Assembly: GCA_033344795.1 (NCBI GenBank)
Contig: JAWPMS010000001.1
Coordinates: forward strand, 1,116,001-1,180,000
Direction of reading: 5' to 3'
Length of the DNA: 64,000 nt
Source: SHLQ01 sp033344795
GTDB taxonomy: Bacteria; Actinomycetota; Acidimicrobiia; Acidimicrobiales; SHLQ01
Made by a program: the position numbers and the translations under genes. How positions within the stretch are numbered: position 1 is the first letter of the stretch; every line of letters begins with the position of its first letter. The notes beneath the pieces are model-generated. The model was not told the origin of the DNA. It searched no databases and saw nothing but the letters and a program-made list of their open reading frames with translations. This document shows positions 1 to 7,213 of the stretch, one piece after another.

Positions 1-1197
1 ATTGAGGACGTCGAGGAATGCCCGCGCCAGGAATCCGAGCAACAGCAGGAGAATGCACAACGCAATGAAGAACAAGACGTTGCGTTTCCACGTGTCGTCA
101 TTGCGAACGACCACCGGCCGGGCCTCGATGACCGCGTCGACCGGTCGCGGGGCGGTCGCCACAGGCACGGCGGCGGCCGTCTGCTGCGGCGCTGCGGCAG
201 GGCGGGCAGCCGGTGCGGCGCTCTGGGTGGTGGGAATGATCGTCGTGGCGTCTTCGATCTCAGGTGGCGTCGACCTGCCCGTGACGGGACGGACGACGGG
301 TGGCTTGGCTGCTGCCGTGCCAGCGGCGGCAGCCGCAGCCCCACTGGCGAGGTCGTGCGCACCTGCGAGGTATCGCTTCAGGTCTGCCGCGAAATCGCGC
401 ACCGATGGATACCGGTTGACCGGGCTCTTCGCCAGCCCCTTGAGCGTGATTGCCTCGAGTGACTGCGCAATGTCGACCCCGAGCCGGCGAGGTGCCTGTG
501 GAGCTTCTTCGACGTGTTTGCGGGCAATCTCGACCGGAGTGTCGCCGATGAACGGTGGGCGGCCGGTCATCATCTCGTACAACACGACCGCGAGCGAGTA
601 CACGTCGCTGCGCGGGCCGACCTTTTGACCCTGCGCCTGCTCGGGTGACAGATACGTAGCGGTGCCCATCACCGTTCCGCCCTCGGCGGTCAGGTCGGTT
701 TCCGCACCCTCGTTGAGCGCCTTGGCGATTCCGAAGTCGGCAAGCTTCACCTGCCCTTCGGCGGTGACCAAGACGTTGCCGGGCTTGACGTCCATGTGGA
801 CCATGCCCTGACGATGGGCGGCGTCGAGAGCGGCGGCGACATCGACGGCGATCGTGGCTGCACGGTCGGGGTGAAGTCGACCTTCGCTGCGGAGAATTTC
901 GGCCAGGCTTCGGCCGTTGACGTACTCCATCACGATGAACGGAGCGCCGTCTTGTTCTCCTTGATCGAAGACACCAACGATGTTCTGGTGGTTCAAACTC
1001 GCGACAAGTTGGGCCTCACGACGGAGACGCTCGACGAACGCTTCGTCCTCAGAAAGGGTTGCGTTGAGTACCTTCACTGCAACCGGACGGTTGAGCAATT
1101 GGTCGCGAGCAAGAAAGACGTCGGCCGACCCACCGGTGGCGAGCTGGCGGTGAAGCTCGTACCGGCCAGCGAGGACCTCGTAGGGGGCGTCAGACAT
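1..1197 (-). CDS. pknB: Serine/threonine protein kinase, PknB type (3' end beyond window)
   Basis: Membrane Ser/Thr kinase, last visible gene of the fhaA-fhaB-pstP-rodA-pbpA operon, expected to phosphorylate cell-wall and division proteins. From the ATG at 1197 the protein has a Gly-rich loop (ATGGSADVF), VAVK lysine, DFG (ADFGIAK), an activation segment with several Thr and an SPEQ motif, then an Ala/Pro-rich linker and one membrane helix near residues 370-395 (KRNVLFFIALCILLLLFGF). The catalytic loop reads HMDVKPGN, so the Arg of the usual HRD motif is Met (non-RD kinase). The coding region runs off the left edge, so any extracellular PASTA repeats are out of view. Kinase assignment is firm; the PknB rather than PknA label rests on operon position. 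Confidence 0.93.
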   Translation of the reverse strand, partial: MSDAPYEVLAGRYELHRQLATGGSADVFLARDQLLNRPVAVKVLNATLSEDEAFVERLRREAQLVASLNHQNIVGVFDQGEQDGAPFIVMEYVNGRSLAEILRSEGRLHPDRAATIAVDVAAALDAAHRQGMVHMDVKPGNVLVTAEGQVKLADFGIAKALNEGAETDLTAEGGTVMGTATYLSPEQAQGQKVGPRSDVYSLAVVLYEMMTGRPPFIGDTPVEIARKHVEEAPQAPRRLGVDIAQSLEAITLKGLAKSPVNRYPSVRDFAADLKRYLAGAHDLASGAAAAAAGTAAAKPPVVRPVTGRSTPPEIEDATTIIPTTQSAAPAARPAAAPQQTAAAVPVATAPRPVDAVIEARPVVVRNDDTWKRNVLFFIALCILLLLLGFLARAFLDVLN

Positions 1198-1260
1198 AAC
1201 CGGTAAATGCTACAGACACTGGCCACAGAACACAGATCAAGCCGGTCGGACGTCCAATTT

Positions 1261-2802
1261 TCATCGCTGCGCCGCCCACGCCTCGAGAACCTCGAGAGCC
1301 ACGGGTCCGGCGACGCGTCCACCCGTTTGCTCTCCAATTGACTCGTCGGCCTCGACGATCACGGCGATCGCGACCGATGGCCGATCAACCCGTTCACCGG
1401 CGAACGCGATGATCCACGCGTGTGTCTCTTCGAGCGAGGCGCCGATCTGAGCGGTGCCCGTCTTGGCCCCGATCGTCAGGCCATCAAGAACCAGACCTTG
1501 CGCGGTCCCCGACTCGACCACGCCGATCATGGCCTCTCGCATCTCGAGCGACGTCGGCTGCGACATCGCTCGTCGCCAAGGATCGAGATCGGCCTGGTGC
1601 ACAACCGAACCTTCCGAGTCGACCACGGTCTGGACGACGTGCGGGTTCGGCACCTCTCCATCGTTGGCGATCGCAGCGGCAACAAGGGCCATCTGCAGCG
1701 GTGTCGCCTTCACCTCGAACTGTCCAACGGCGGCCTGCGCGAGCGATGGCATGTCATCGGTCAGCGGAACTTCCGGAATTCTGTCGAGTTGGCTCAACAA
1801 GTCGGGTGCGATCTCCACCGTCTGCCCGAGACTCGCACCGAAGTCGTCGGGCATGATCGATGCCTCGACGCGAGGAAGCTCGATCGGAGGCACGGCGCCG
1901 AAGCCGAAGTCCTCCGCCGTCCCAACGAGTGCGTCTGCGCCGAGAAGCTCGACTGCAAGTTGCGCAGTGCCGGCGTTGCACGAGCGGCGGATGAGGTCTC
2001 GCAGCGGGCCACCGCACAAACCCTCGCCGAAGTTCGAGAGCGGGTTGTTCGTCAGAGGTGGCGTGTAGCTGTCGATCTCGGCAAAGACGGGCGAGTCGAG
2101 TTCGGCCACGCCTGCCTCGATCGCGGCAGTCGCCGTGACCACCTTGAACGTCGACCCTGGAAAGAAGAGTTCTCGGGTCGTGCGAGGAAGTAGCGGATTG
2201 AGCGGGTCTGCGAGCAGGGTGGACCGTGCCGCCCTCGCCTCGCTGGAGACCGTCGATGCGAGGGGGTTTGGGTCATATGAGGGCCACGACCACAACGACA
2301 AGATCGCGCCGGACTGTGGGTCGAGCACAACCACCGACCCTCGACGATCACCAAGGGCGTCTCGAGCGGCCGTCTGGATCTCGACGGAAAGCGTCGTGTT
2401 CACATCGGCGGTGGTCGATTCGCCGCCGAGGAGTTCCCGCAAGCCGTCCTCGAGTTGGTTGCGATCTCCACGCAGCTCTTCGTCCCACGTCTGTTCGAGG
2501 CCATCCGCACCCGAGTCGAACGAAAAGAAGCCGGTCACCTCCGCGAACAATTCGCCAGTCGGATATTCACGACGTCGTTCGAACGCGCCATCGTCGAGAT
2601 CGACCGAGCGAGCGAGCACGGTTCCATCAGCGGCCCGAATTTCACCTCTTGCCGCGCCGAAGTCTGCGACGAGTGGTCGACTGTTGGAGGCATGCGTCGT
2701 GAGCCCCTCAGCACGGAAGAACTGCAGATTGTTCAACTGCGCAAACAGCACGAGATAGGCGACCATCAACCCCACGCCCAAGCGAAAGATCTGTTTGTTC
2801 AC
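1261..2802 (-). CDS. pbpA: Penicillin-binding protein 2-type transpeptidase PbpA
   Basis: Class B penicillin-binding protein that cross-links peptidoglycan, normally paired with RodA. 513 aa: N-terminal membrane anchor (about residues 5-24), a dimerisation-type segment with ARGEIRAADG (51-60), and a transpeptidase domain with the three active-site motifs STFK (Ser217/Lys220), SCN (274-276) and KTGT (447-450). Its ATG overlaps the rodA stop by 4 bases (ATGA), indicating translational coupling, and the kinase gene follows 63 bases downstream. The length and motif spacing match actinobacterial PbpA. No PASTA domain is present. Confidence 0.95.
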   Translation of the reverse strand: MNKQIFRLGVGLMVAYLVLFAQLNNLQFFRAEGLTTHASNSRPLVADFGAARGEIRAADGTVLARSVDLDDGAFERRREYPTGELFAEVTGFFSFDSGADGLEQTWDEELRGDRNQLEDGLRELLGGESTTADVNTTLSVEIQTAARDALGDRRGSVVVLDPQSGAILSLWSWPSYDPNPLASTVSSEARAARSTLLADPLNPLLPRTTRELFFPGSTFKVVTATAAIEAGVAELDSPVFAEIDSYTPPLTNNPLSNFGEGLCGGPLRDLIRRSCNAGTAQLAVELLGADALVGTAEDFGFGAVPPIELPRVEASIMPDDFGASLGQTVEIAPDLLSQLDRIPEVPLTDDMPSLAQAAVGQFEVKATPLQMALVAAAIANDGEVPNPHVVQTVVDSEGSVVHQADLDPWRRAMSQPTSLEMREAMIGVVESGTAQGLVLDGLTIGAKTGTAQIGASLEETHAWIIAFAGERVDRPSVAIAVIVEADESIGEQTGGRVAGPVALEVLEAWAAQR

Positions 2803-4145
2803 AGCTGCCTCGTGCTGAGCGCTGGTTCGCTGGGCTCATCGACGAAGGATCCGCTGTCTGGCCTCGTGGCGCCGTCGTGAGAAATGCGCAGCAACAATGC
2901 AACCAGCACGTAATTCGACACGAGCGATGAGCCGCCATAACTCACGAACGGCAACGTGATGCCGGTCAGCGGAACGATTCGAACGATGCCTCCAATGATG
3001 ATGAACGCTTGGATCCCCAGCAGCGCCGACAGCGCCGTCGCCAACAGCTTCCCAAACGAGTCGCGGGTACCAATTGCGATTCGCAGCCCGGCGGTGACGA
3101 TGGTGGTGAACGCAATGAGGATGCCGACCGAGCCGACGAGCCCGAGCTCTTCCCCGATCGCAGCGAAGATGAAGTCGGTCTCCACCTCGGGAATCCGATA
3201 GGGCTCACCGCGACCTGGGCCCGTTCCCGTGAGTCCACCGTTCGCGAGGGCAAAGCTTGCTTCAACCGGTTGAAAGCCAACACCGTCTGGGTCCGCCCAG
3301 GGATCCAGCCAAATGTCGAGCCGGTCCTGCACGTGCCCGAACTGCTTCGAGGCGGCCCATCCGCCGATCAGGAAGAGTCCGACCCCGGTCAGGAGATACG
3401 TGACCCGAGCCGTTGCCACCCACAACATCACCACGACCAGAAGAAACAGCAGCAAGGAAGAACCCAGATCCTTCTCGGCAACCATCACCACGAGAGATGC
3501 GCCCCACGCCACCATCACGGGAGCGAGGTGTTTCGGCTCGGGAAACGAGAACGGCCCAGCGGAGAATCTGGCCTCTTGCAAGATCTCCCGCTTCTCGGCG
3601 AGGTAACTCGCGACGAAGACCGCAAGTGCGAGTTTGGCGAACTCACCGGGCTGGAAGTTGATCGGGCCAAAACGAACCCAGATGCGAGCAGAGTTCACCT
3701 CGCGGCCGATGAACGGAACCAATGGCAGGACCAGCAACACGATTCCGGTGATCGCCGCCAGGTACCGGTACTTGTCGAGCACCTTGATACGCGGAACGAG
3801 AATCAGGGTTGCCGTGAATGCGAGAATCCCGACCGCCGTCCACGTGGCCTGTTGCCCGGGTAACGATTCGGCGTCGCCGATATCACTCGCCAGCCGAGCA
3901 ATGAAGACATACCCAATGCCGTTCAGCAGCGCGACCACCGGCAGAATCGTGGGGTCGGCAAGAGGCGCGAAGCGACGCAAGACCACGTGGGCCAACAACA
4001 GGAGCCCAAGAACCACTCCGAAGAACGGAAGCAGATCGGCTGGCATGGACGCGGTTCGGCCGAGACTCGCAAGCGCGTACGCCCCAGCGGTGATGGCAGC
4101 GGCCGCTGCGAGGAGTACTAACTCGTGGTTTCGTCGGGATCGCAT
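2799..4145 (-). CDS. rodA: RodA/FtsW-family peptidoglycan glycosyltransferase
   Basis: SEDS-family multi-pass membrane protein that polymerises lipid II into glycan strands with its partner PbpA. 448 aa from the ATG at 4145, starting MRSRRNHELVLLAAAAA; the frame stays open further upstream but that part is Arg/Ser-rich shadow over pstP. About ten hydrophobic helices are visible, with SEDS-like segments such as RIWVRFGPINFQPGEFAKLA and the late loop GITLPFVSYGGSSLVSNY, which is the signature of FtsW/RodA/SpoVE. The start lies inside the end of pstP (28-base overlap) and the stop overlaps pbpA, so the three are co-translated. RodA is preferred over FtsW because of the operon. Confidence 0.94.
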   Translation of the reverse strand: MRSRRNHELVLLAAAAAITAGAYALASLGRTASMPADLLPFFGVVLGLLLLAHVVLRRFAPLADPTILPVVALLNGIGYVFIARLASDIGDAESLPGQQATWTAVGILAFTATLILVPRIKVLDKYRYLAAITGIVLLVLPLVPFIGREVNSARIWVRFGPINFQPGEFAKLALAVFVASYLAEKREILQEARFSAGPFSFPEPKHLAPVMVAWGASLVVMVAEKDLGSSLLLFLLVVVMLWVATARVTYLLTGVGLFLIGGWAASKQFGHVQDRLDIWLDPWADPDGVGFQPVEASFALANGGLTGTGPGRGEPYRIPEVETDFIFAAIGEELGLVGSVGILIAFTTIVTAGLRIAIGTRDSFGKLLATALSALLGIQAFIIIGGIVRIVPLTGITLPFVSYGGSSLVSNYVLVALLLRISHDGATRPDSGSFVDEPSEPALSTRQL

Positions 4146-4882
4146 GATTCGGCGTCGACAACGTCGACAATGAGGACGGTGATGTTGTCGCGTCCGCCGG
4201 ATCGATTCGCGAGTTCGGTGAGACGATTCGCAGCCGCTTCGGGATCGGCGACTTCTTGCAGAACTGCAGCTACCGCCTCGTCGCTGACCTCGTTGATCAA
4301 CCCATCGGAGCACATCAGGTATCGCTGTCCCAACCGCGCTGGCATCACCCAACTGTCGACAGCAACCTTCGCCTCGGCGCCCAGCGCCCGCGTGACAACA
4401 TTGCGCTGCGGGTGACGGGCTGCCTCTTCCTCGGTGAGCTGGCCAGCGCGGGTGAGTTCCCCCACGAGGCTGTGATCGACCGACACCTGCGCGAGTTCGT
4501 CGTTCTCGAACAGATAGAGGCGGCTGTCGCCGACGTTGACGGCTCCCATCTCGAGCGGAGAGTCGGCGTTGGCCATCGGCAGCACGCCCATGGCCACAAT
4601 GGTCGTGCCCATGCCGTTGAGGTCGGGGTCGGCCGATGCCCGCGCACGGATCATCTCATTTGCCGAGACGACTGCCTCTTCGAGCTCCGCCATCGTGCTG
4701 ATGCGTTCGACGATCCGAAAGTGTCCGGCCGCGATTTCTGATGCGACCTCTCCACCCCTGTGGCCCCCCATGCCGTCCGCTACAGCGAACAGGGTGCCGT
4801 TCGCCATGACAGCGTCCTGATTGACCTGACGAACCATTCCGACATGGGTGCTCAGGCCCCAGCGCAGTCCAGTTTTACTCAT
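4118..4882 (-). CDS. pstP: PP2C-type Ser/Thr protein phosphatase PstP
   Basis: Metal-dependent phosphatase that reverses phosphorylation by the PknA/PknB kinases of this operon. 254 aa from the ATG at 4882 (MSKTGLRWGLSTHVG), 17 bases after the fhaB stop and preceded by a GGAAGAG ribosome-binding site. PP2C motifs are present in order: RQVNQDAV near the N-terminus, the metal-binding ADGMGGHRGGE, GDSRLYL, the CSDGL motif and the C-terminal GGRDNITVL. Unlike mycobacterial PstP (about 500 aa with a membrane helix and external domain) this protein ends right after the catalytic domain and has no membrane segment, so it is probably cytosolic. Confidence 0.94.
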   Translation of the reverse strand: MSKTGLRWGLSTHVGMVRQVNQDAVMANGTLFAVADGMGGHRGGEVASEIAAGHFRIVERISTMAELEEAVVSANEMIRARASADPDLNGMGTTIVAMGVLPMANADSPLEMGAVNVGDSRLYLFENDELAQVSVDHSLVGELTRAGQLTEEEAARHPQRNVVTRALGAEAKVAVDSWVMPARLGQRYLMCSDGLINEVSDEAVAAVLQEVADPEAAANRLTELANRSGGRDNITVLIVDVVDAESCDPDETTS

Positions 4883-4898
4883 CGTGAGATCTCTTCCG

Positions 4899-5363
4899 TC
4901 ATGAGAACTCCAGCACCGTACTGCCAATCTGGACGCGGTCGCCGGGTCGAAGCACCACTGGCGTGACAAGACGTTCGCGATTCACATACGTTCCGTTGGT
5001 CGAGCCGGTGTCTTCGGCGAGGTACTGGCGATCACGCCAGACAATGCTGGCATGGAGTTGAGAGACATACGTGTCGTCCAGGGTGAGCGTGCACGATGCA
5101 GCCCGACCGATCGTCAGCTCGTCGCCAACGGTCATGACCGCGCCGGCGAGTTCGGGCGGTTCGAGAATCGTGAGCTGTCCTCTCACCGCCGGCGTCGACG
5201 ATCCGAATCCTGTCTTCGCGGGAGGCGTGACAGCGGCAACGGCTGGGCTCCGTCGGAGTTGAGAGATTCCAGACCAGAGAACCCAACCGAAGAACAGGTA
5301 GAGCGCAAGCAACAACCCAAGCTTGAGAAGCGTCAGGACTGCGTCAGACACCTGTGCCCCCAA
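4899..5363 (-). CDS. fhaB: Membrane-anchored FHA domain protein FhaB (FipA-like)
   Basis: Phosphothreonine-binding adaptor of the cell-wall signalling operon. 154 aa: one membrane helix at about residues 9-32 (LTLLKLGLLLALYLFFGWVLW), a linker, then a C-terminal FHA domain with TIGRAASCTLTLDD, a histidine-containing LHAS motif and DTGSTNGTYVNRE. The assumed start is TTG at 5363; an in-frame GTG at 5351 (VSDAVLTL) is an equal alternative. It sits 30 bases downstream of fhaA and 17 upstream of pstP. In mycobacteria the homologous protein is a substrate of PknA/PknB and helps localise the division machinery; that role is inferred here. Confidence 0.9.
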   Translation of the reverse strand: MGAQVSDAVLTLLKLGLLLALYLFFGWVLWSGISQLRRSPAVAAVTPPAKTGFGSSTPAVRGQLTILEPPELAGAVMTVGDELTIGRAASCTLTLDDTYVSQLHASIVWRDRQYLAEDTGSTNGTYVNRERLVTPVVLRPGDRVQIGSTVLEFS

Positions 5364-5393
5364 GTTGGACGTCGACCGGCTTGGCGTTGAACG

Positions 5394-6062
5394 TCATGAG
5401 GCGTCGAATGTAAAGGTCGTGGCGCCGATCGTCACGATGTCACCATCGACGAGCAACTGCGCCGTCATGCGAAATCCATTCACTCGTGTTCCGTTGGTCG
5501 AACCCACATCTTCGACAATCCAACCACGGGCGGTCGGTCGAACATGGGCATGTTCGCGAGATGCTCGCTCGTCATCGATCACGATGTCCGACGAGACGTC
5601 TCGACCAAGCACGATGCCCTGTGGTCCTGATGGAGCCAGATCGTACCGGTATCCATCGGGGTAGATGAGCGTTCCCGGTGGCACTCCCGCAATCGAATGC
5701 TCAGCGGTAGCGAAGACCTCGATCGTGCCCCGTTGTGCTTCGGGTGTCGCAGTCAACGTCACGACGAGGGGGCCCTCGAATGAACACTCACTGTCGCGAG
5801 CCTGTGAGCGAGCCATCGAGAGCAGGTCACGTTCGATCTCCGCTGGCTCGGATTCCAGAGATTTCGCGTCGTCGGGATGGATGCGAACTTCGATTTCGTT
5901 CGGCATGACGCGGGTGTTTGCGGGACCGCGTCGCGTGCCAGCCTCGAGCTCCCGCTCGACGCGCTTTGCGATCTCGAGTCGACTCACCTCGGAGCGGAAC
6001 ACGCGTCCGAGGACACCGTCGACACTTCGTTCAATTGCTCGCTCGAGGTCGCGCAGTCCCAT
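5394..6062 (-). CDS. fhaA: FhaA: DUF3662 + FHA domain protein
   Basis: First gene of the operon. 222 aa with an N-terminal DUF3662 region (MGLRDLERAIERSVDGVLGR onward, about 1-115) and a C-terminal FHA domain (about 140-222) carrying GRDVSSDIVIDD, the SREHA phosphopeptide motif and STNGTRVNG. FhaA binds phosphorylated partners such as the MviN pseudokinase in mycobacteria and regulates late peptidoglycan synthesis. It is shorter than the mycobacterial homologue because the long low-complexity linker is nearly absent. ATG start at 6062. The operon promoter should lie in the roughly 95 bases between this start and the divergent tRNA-Leu. Confidence 0.92.
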   Translation of the reverse strand: MGLRDLERAIERSVDGVLGRVFRSEVSRLEIAKRVERELEAGTRRGPANTRVMPNEIEVRIHPDDAKSLESEPAEIERDLLSMARSQARDSECSFEGPLVVTLTATPEAQRGTIEVFATAEHSIAGVPPGTLIYPDGYRYDLAPSGPQGIVLGRDVSSDIVIDDERASREHAHVRPTARGWIVEDVGSTNGTRVNGFRMTAQLLVDGDIVTIGATTFTFDAS

Positions 6063-6159
6063 CCCTAGAAAGCTACCCGTGGATCGGTCGGCACACCGTT
6101 AACTCGGGAGCGCGCCCCAGATCACCAAAACAGCGCTAGCCTCATCCTTCGCTTACTTT

Positions 6160-6243
6160 GCGCGAGTGGCGGAATTGGCAGACGCGCAGGCTTCAGGTGC
6201 CTGTGTCCGAAAGGGCGTGGGGGTTCAAGTCCCCCCTCGCGCA
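6160..6243 (+). tRNA. tRNA-Leu (anticodon CAG)
   Basis: Class II tRNA with acceptor GCGCGAG/CTCGCGC, an anticodon stem CAGGC/GCCTG enclosing the loop TTCAGGT (anticodon CAG, reads CTG), a variable arm TGTCCGAAAGGGCGT and a GGGGG/CCCCC T-stem with TTCAAGT loop. Discriminator A at 6243; a full CCA is not encoded. Followed by a strong intrinsic terminator. Confidence 0.96.
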
Positions 6244-6267
6244 CAACAAAAGTGTCTCCGGACATCG

Positions 6268-6306
6268 AGCCCTCGAACCTCTCCGGTTCGGGGGCTTGTC
6301 ATTTTT
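6268..6306 (+). terminator. Intrinsic terminator of tRNA-Leu
   Basis: A 12-bp stem (6268-6279 with 6285-6296, one G-T wobble), 5-base loop TCTCC, followed by TTGTCATTTTT. It sits 25 bases after the tRNA. Confidence 0.85.
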
Positions 6307-6588
6307 GGGCTCGGCTCCATGCGTCCGCACGCGCGTGTTTCGAGGTGGGACCGCGATGGGACCGACGGCAAGTAGACACGGGAGATGGACGGCGGTTCAT
6401 ACCTCAGCTCCCGCACCACCCGCATACAGCTGAGGAATACGCAGGTCGGCCCGTACTCCGCTCTATAGAAACTGACGCAGACTCGAATTGTGCCGAACCA
6501 CCCGGCCGGGAGTCCGAACACGTTCTGAGCGCGATGCGGGCCGACTCGCGGTCGTACCCGCAAGTCAACTCTCGATCGAGCGACTAGC
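6307..6588. other. Non-coding gap after tRNA-Leu
   Basis: No convincing gene. The stretch has lower coding character than its surroundings and contains the phrase GTGGGACCGCGATGGGACC, reminiscent of sequence found near integrase ends at tRNA attachment sites, but no integrase reading frame survives and no repeat of the tRNA 3' end was found nearby. Confidence 0.4.
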
Positions 6589-7002
6589 TCACTTCGGTTG
6601 GTTTGGCCGACGGGTCCGAGGGATGCCCGCAGCCTTCAAGATGTCCTTTGGGACACCGATCTCGCGCCATGTCGAGTACGAGATGCCCTTGCGCTCACCG
6701 TACGCACGTGCGATTGCGATGTATTGCGCTTCGAGCTCGGAATCATCTTCCGGTGCTGCCTCGAGTGCTTCGCGCTGCAGATCTTCTCTCTCTTGGAGAA
6801 GGGCAAGCCGCTCGATAGCGGTCGCTGACTCGAGGCTGGCTGCGATTCTTTCGAGCTCGACGTTGATTTGTGCGGCCGTGCGGCGTGTCCTTTGGACTTG
6901 CTTACGCTCGAGAGAAGTCAAGTACGTCTCGACGATGCGCGCTTCTCTCCGCCCTTCTGCCATTGCCGCCTTTTGCGAATTTGAAAGAGTTTTAGGAGCC
7001 AT
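6589..7002 (-). CDS. Hypothetical protein, 137 aa, charged N-terminus and HTH-like C-terminus
   Basis: Not recognised as a named family. ATG at 7002 with an AAGGAA ribosome-binding site 10 bases upstream. Residues 1-75 are rich in Lys/Arg/Glu and look like a long helix (GRREARIVETYLTSLERKQ, IERLALLQEREDLQREAL). The end (about 100-130: GISYSTWREIGVPKDILKAA) resembles a helix-turn-helix or small DNA-binding unit with Arg/Pro tail. Codon use is less GC-biased at third positions than in the flanking operons. It lies next to a tRNA and diverges from the SARP-type regulator, so a mobile-element origin is possible but unproven. Confidence 0.75.
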   Translation of the reverse strand: MAPKTLSNSQKAAMAEGRREARIVETYLTSLERKQVQRTRRTAAQINVELERIAASLESATAIERLALLQEREDLQREALEAAPEDDSELEAQYIAIARAYGERKGISYSTWREIGVPKDILKAAGIPRTRRPNQPK

Positions 7003-7075
7003 GTATCAATATTCCTTGTTTGGCGTCGTGACTAGTATATCCATCGCTACTCCAAGTGGTGAAACCCACGCCTAT

Positions 7076-7088
7076 TTCACTATGTGAA
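7076..7088. repeat. Short palindrome upstream of the regulator gene
   Basis: TTCAC-TAT-GTGAA, a perfect 5+3+5 inverted repeat in the divergent intergenic region between the 137-aa gene and the regulator unit. Could be an operator; no direct support. Confidence 0.35.
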
Positions 7089-7126
7089 GCAAATAAGAAC
7101 TCGACCACAGTTCTGAGGTATTCATT

Positions 7127-7213
7127 ATGGTTGAACCTACCAAGCTGCGTTGCACTATCGGCGTCAGGGAGACCAAACTGAGTGTCCCACCAAATTTTAG
7201 AGAGGCACCCTGA
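7127..7213 (+). CDS. Upstream ORF of 28 codons, coupled to the SARP-type regulator
   Basis: Too short for routine gene calling. ATG at 7127 preceded by GAGG (8-base spacing) opens a 28-aa frame beginning MVEPTKLRCTIGVRE and ending with TGA that overlaps the regulator ATG as TGATG. The arrangement is typical of translational coupling or a leader peptide. The peptide is hydrophilic with one Cys and no signal sequence. No family is recognised; it may be a regulatory leader rather than a functional peptide. Confidence 0.45.
   Translation: MVEPTKLRCTIGVRETKLSVPPNFREAP

Noticed and set aside
4146..4352. N-terminal extension of rodA
   Set aside because: Ser/Arg-rich shadow over pstP; the hydrophobic SEDS sequence begins at the ATG at 4145.
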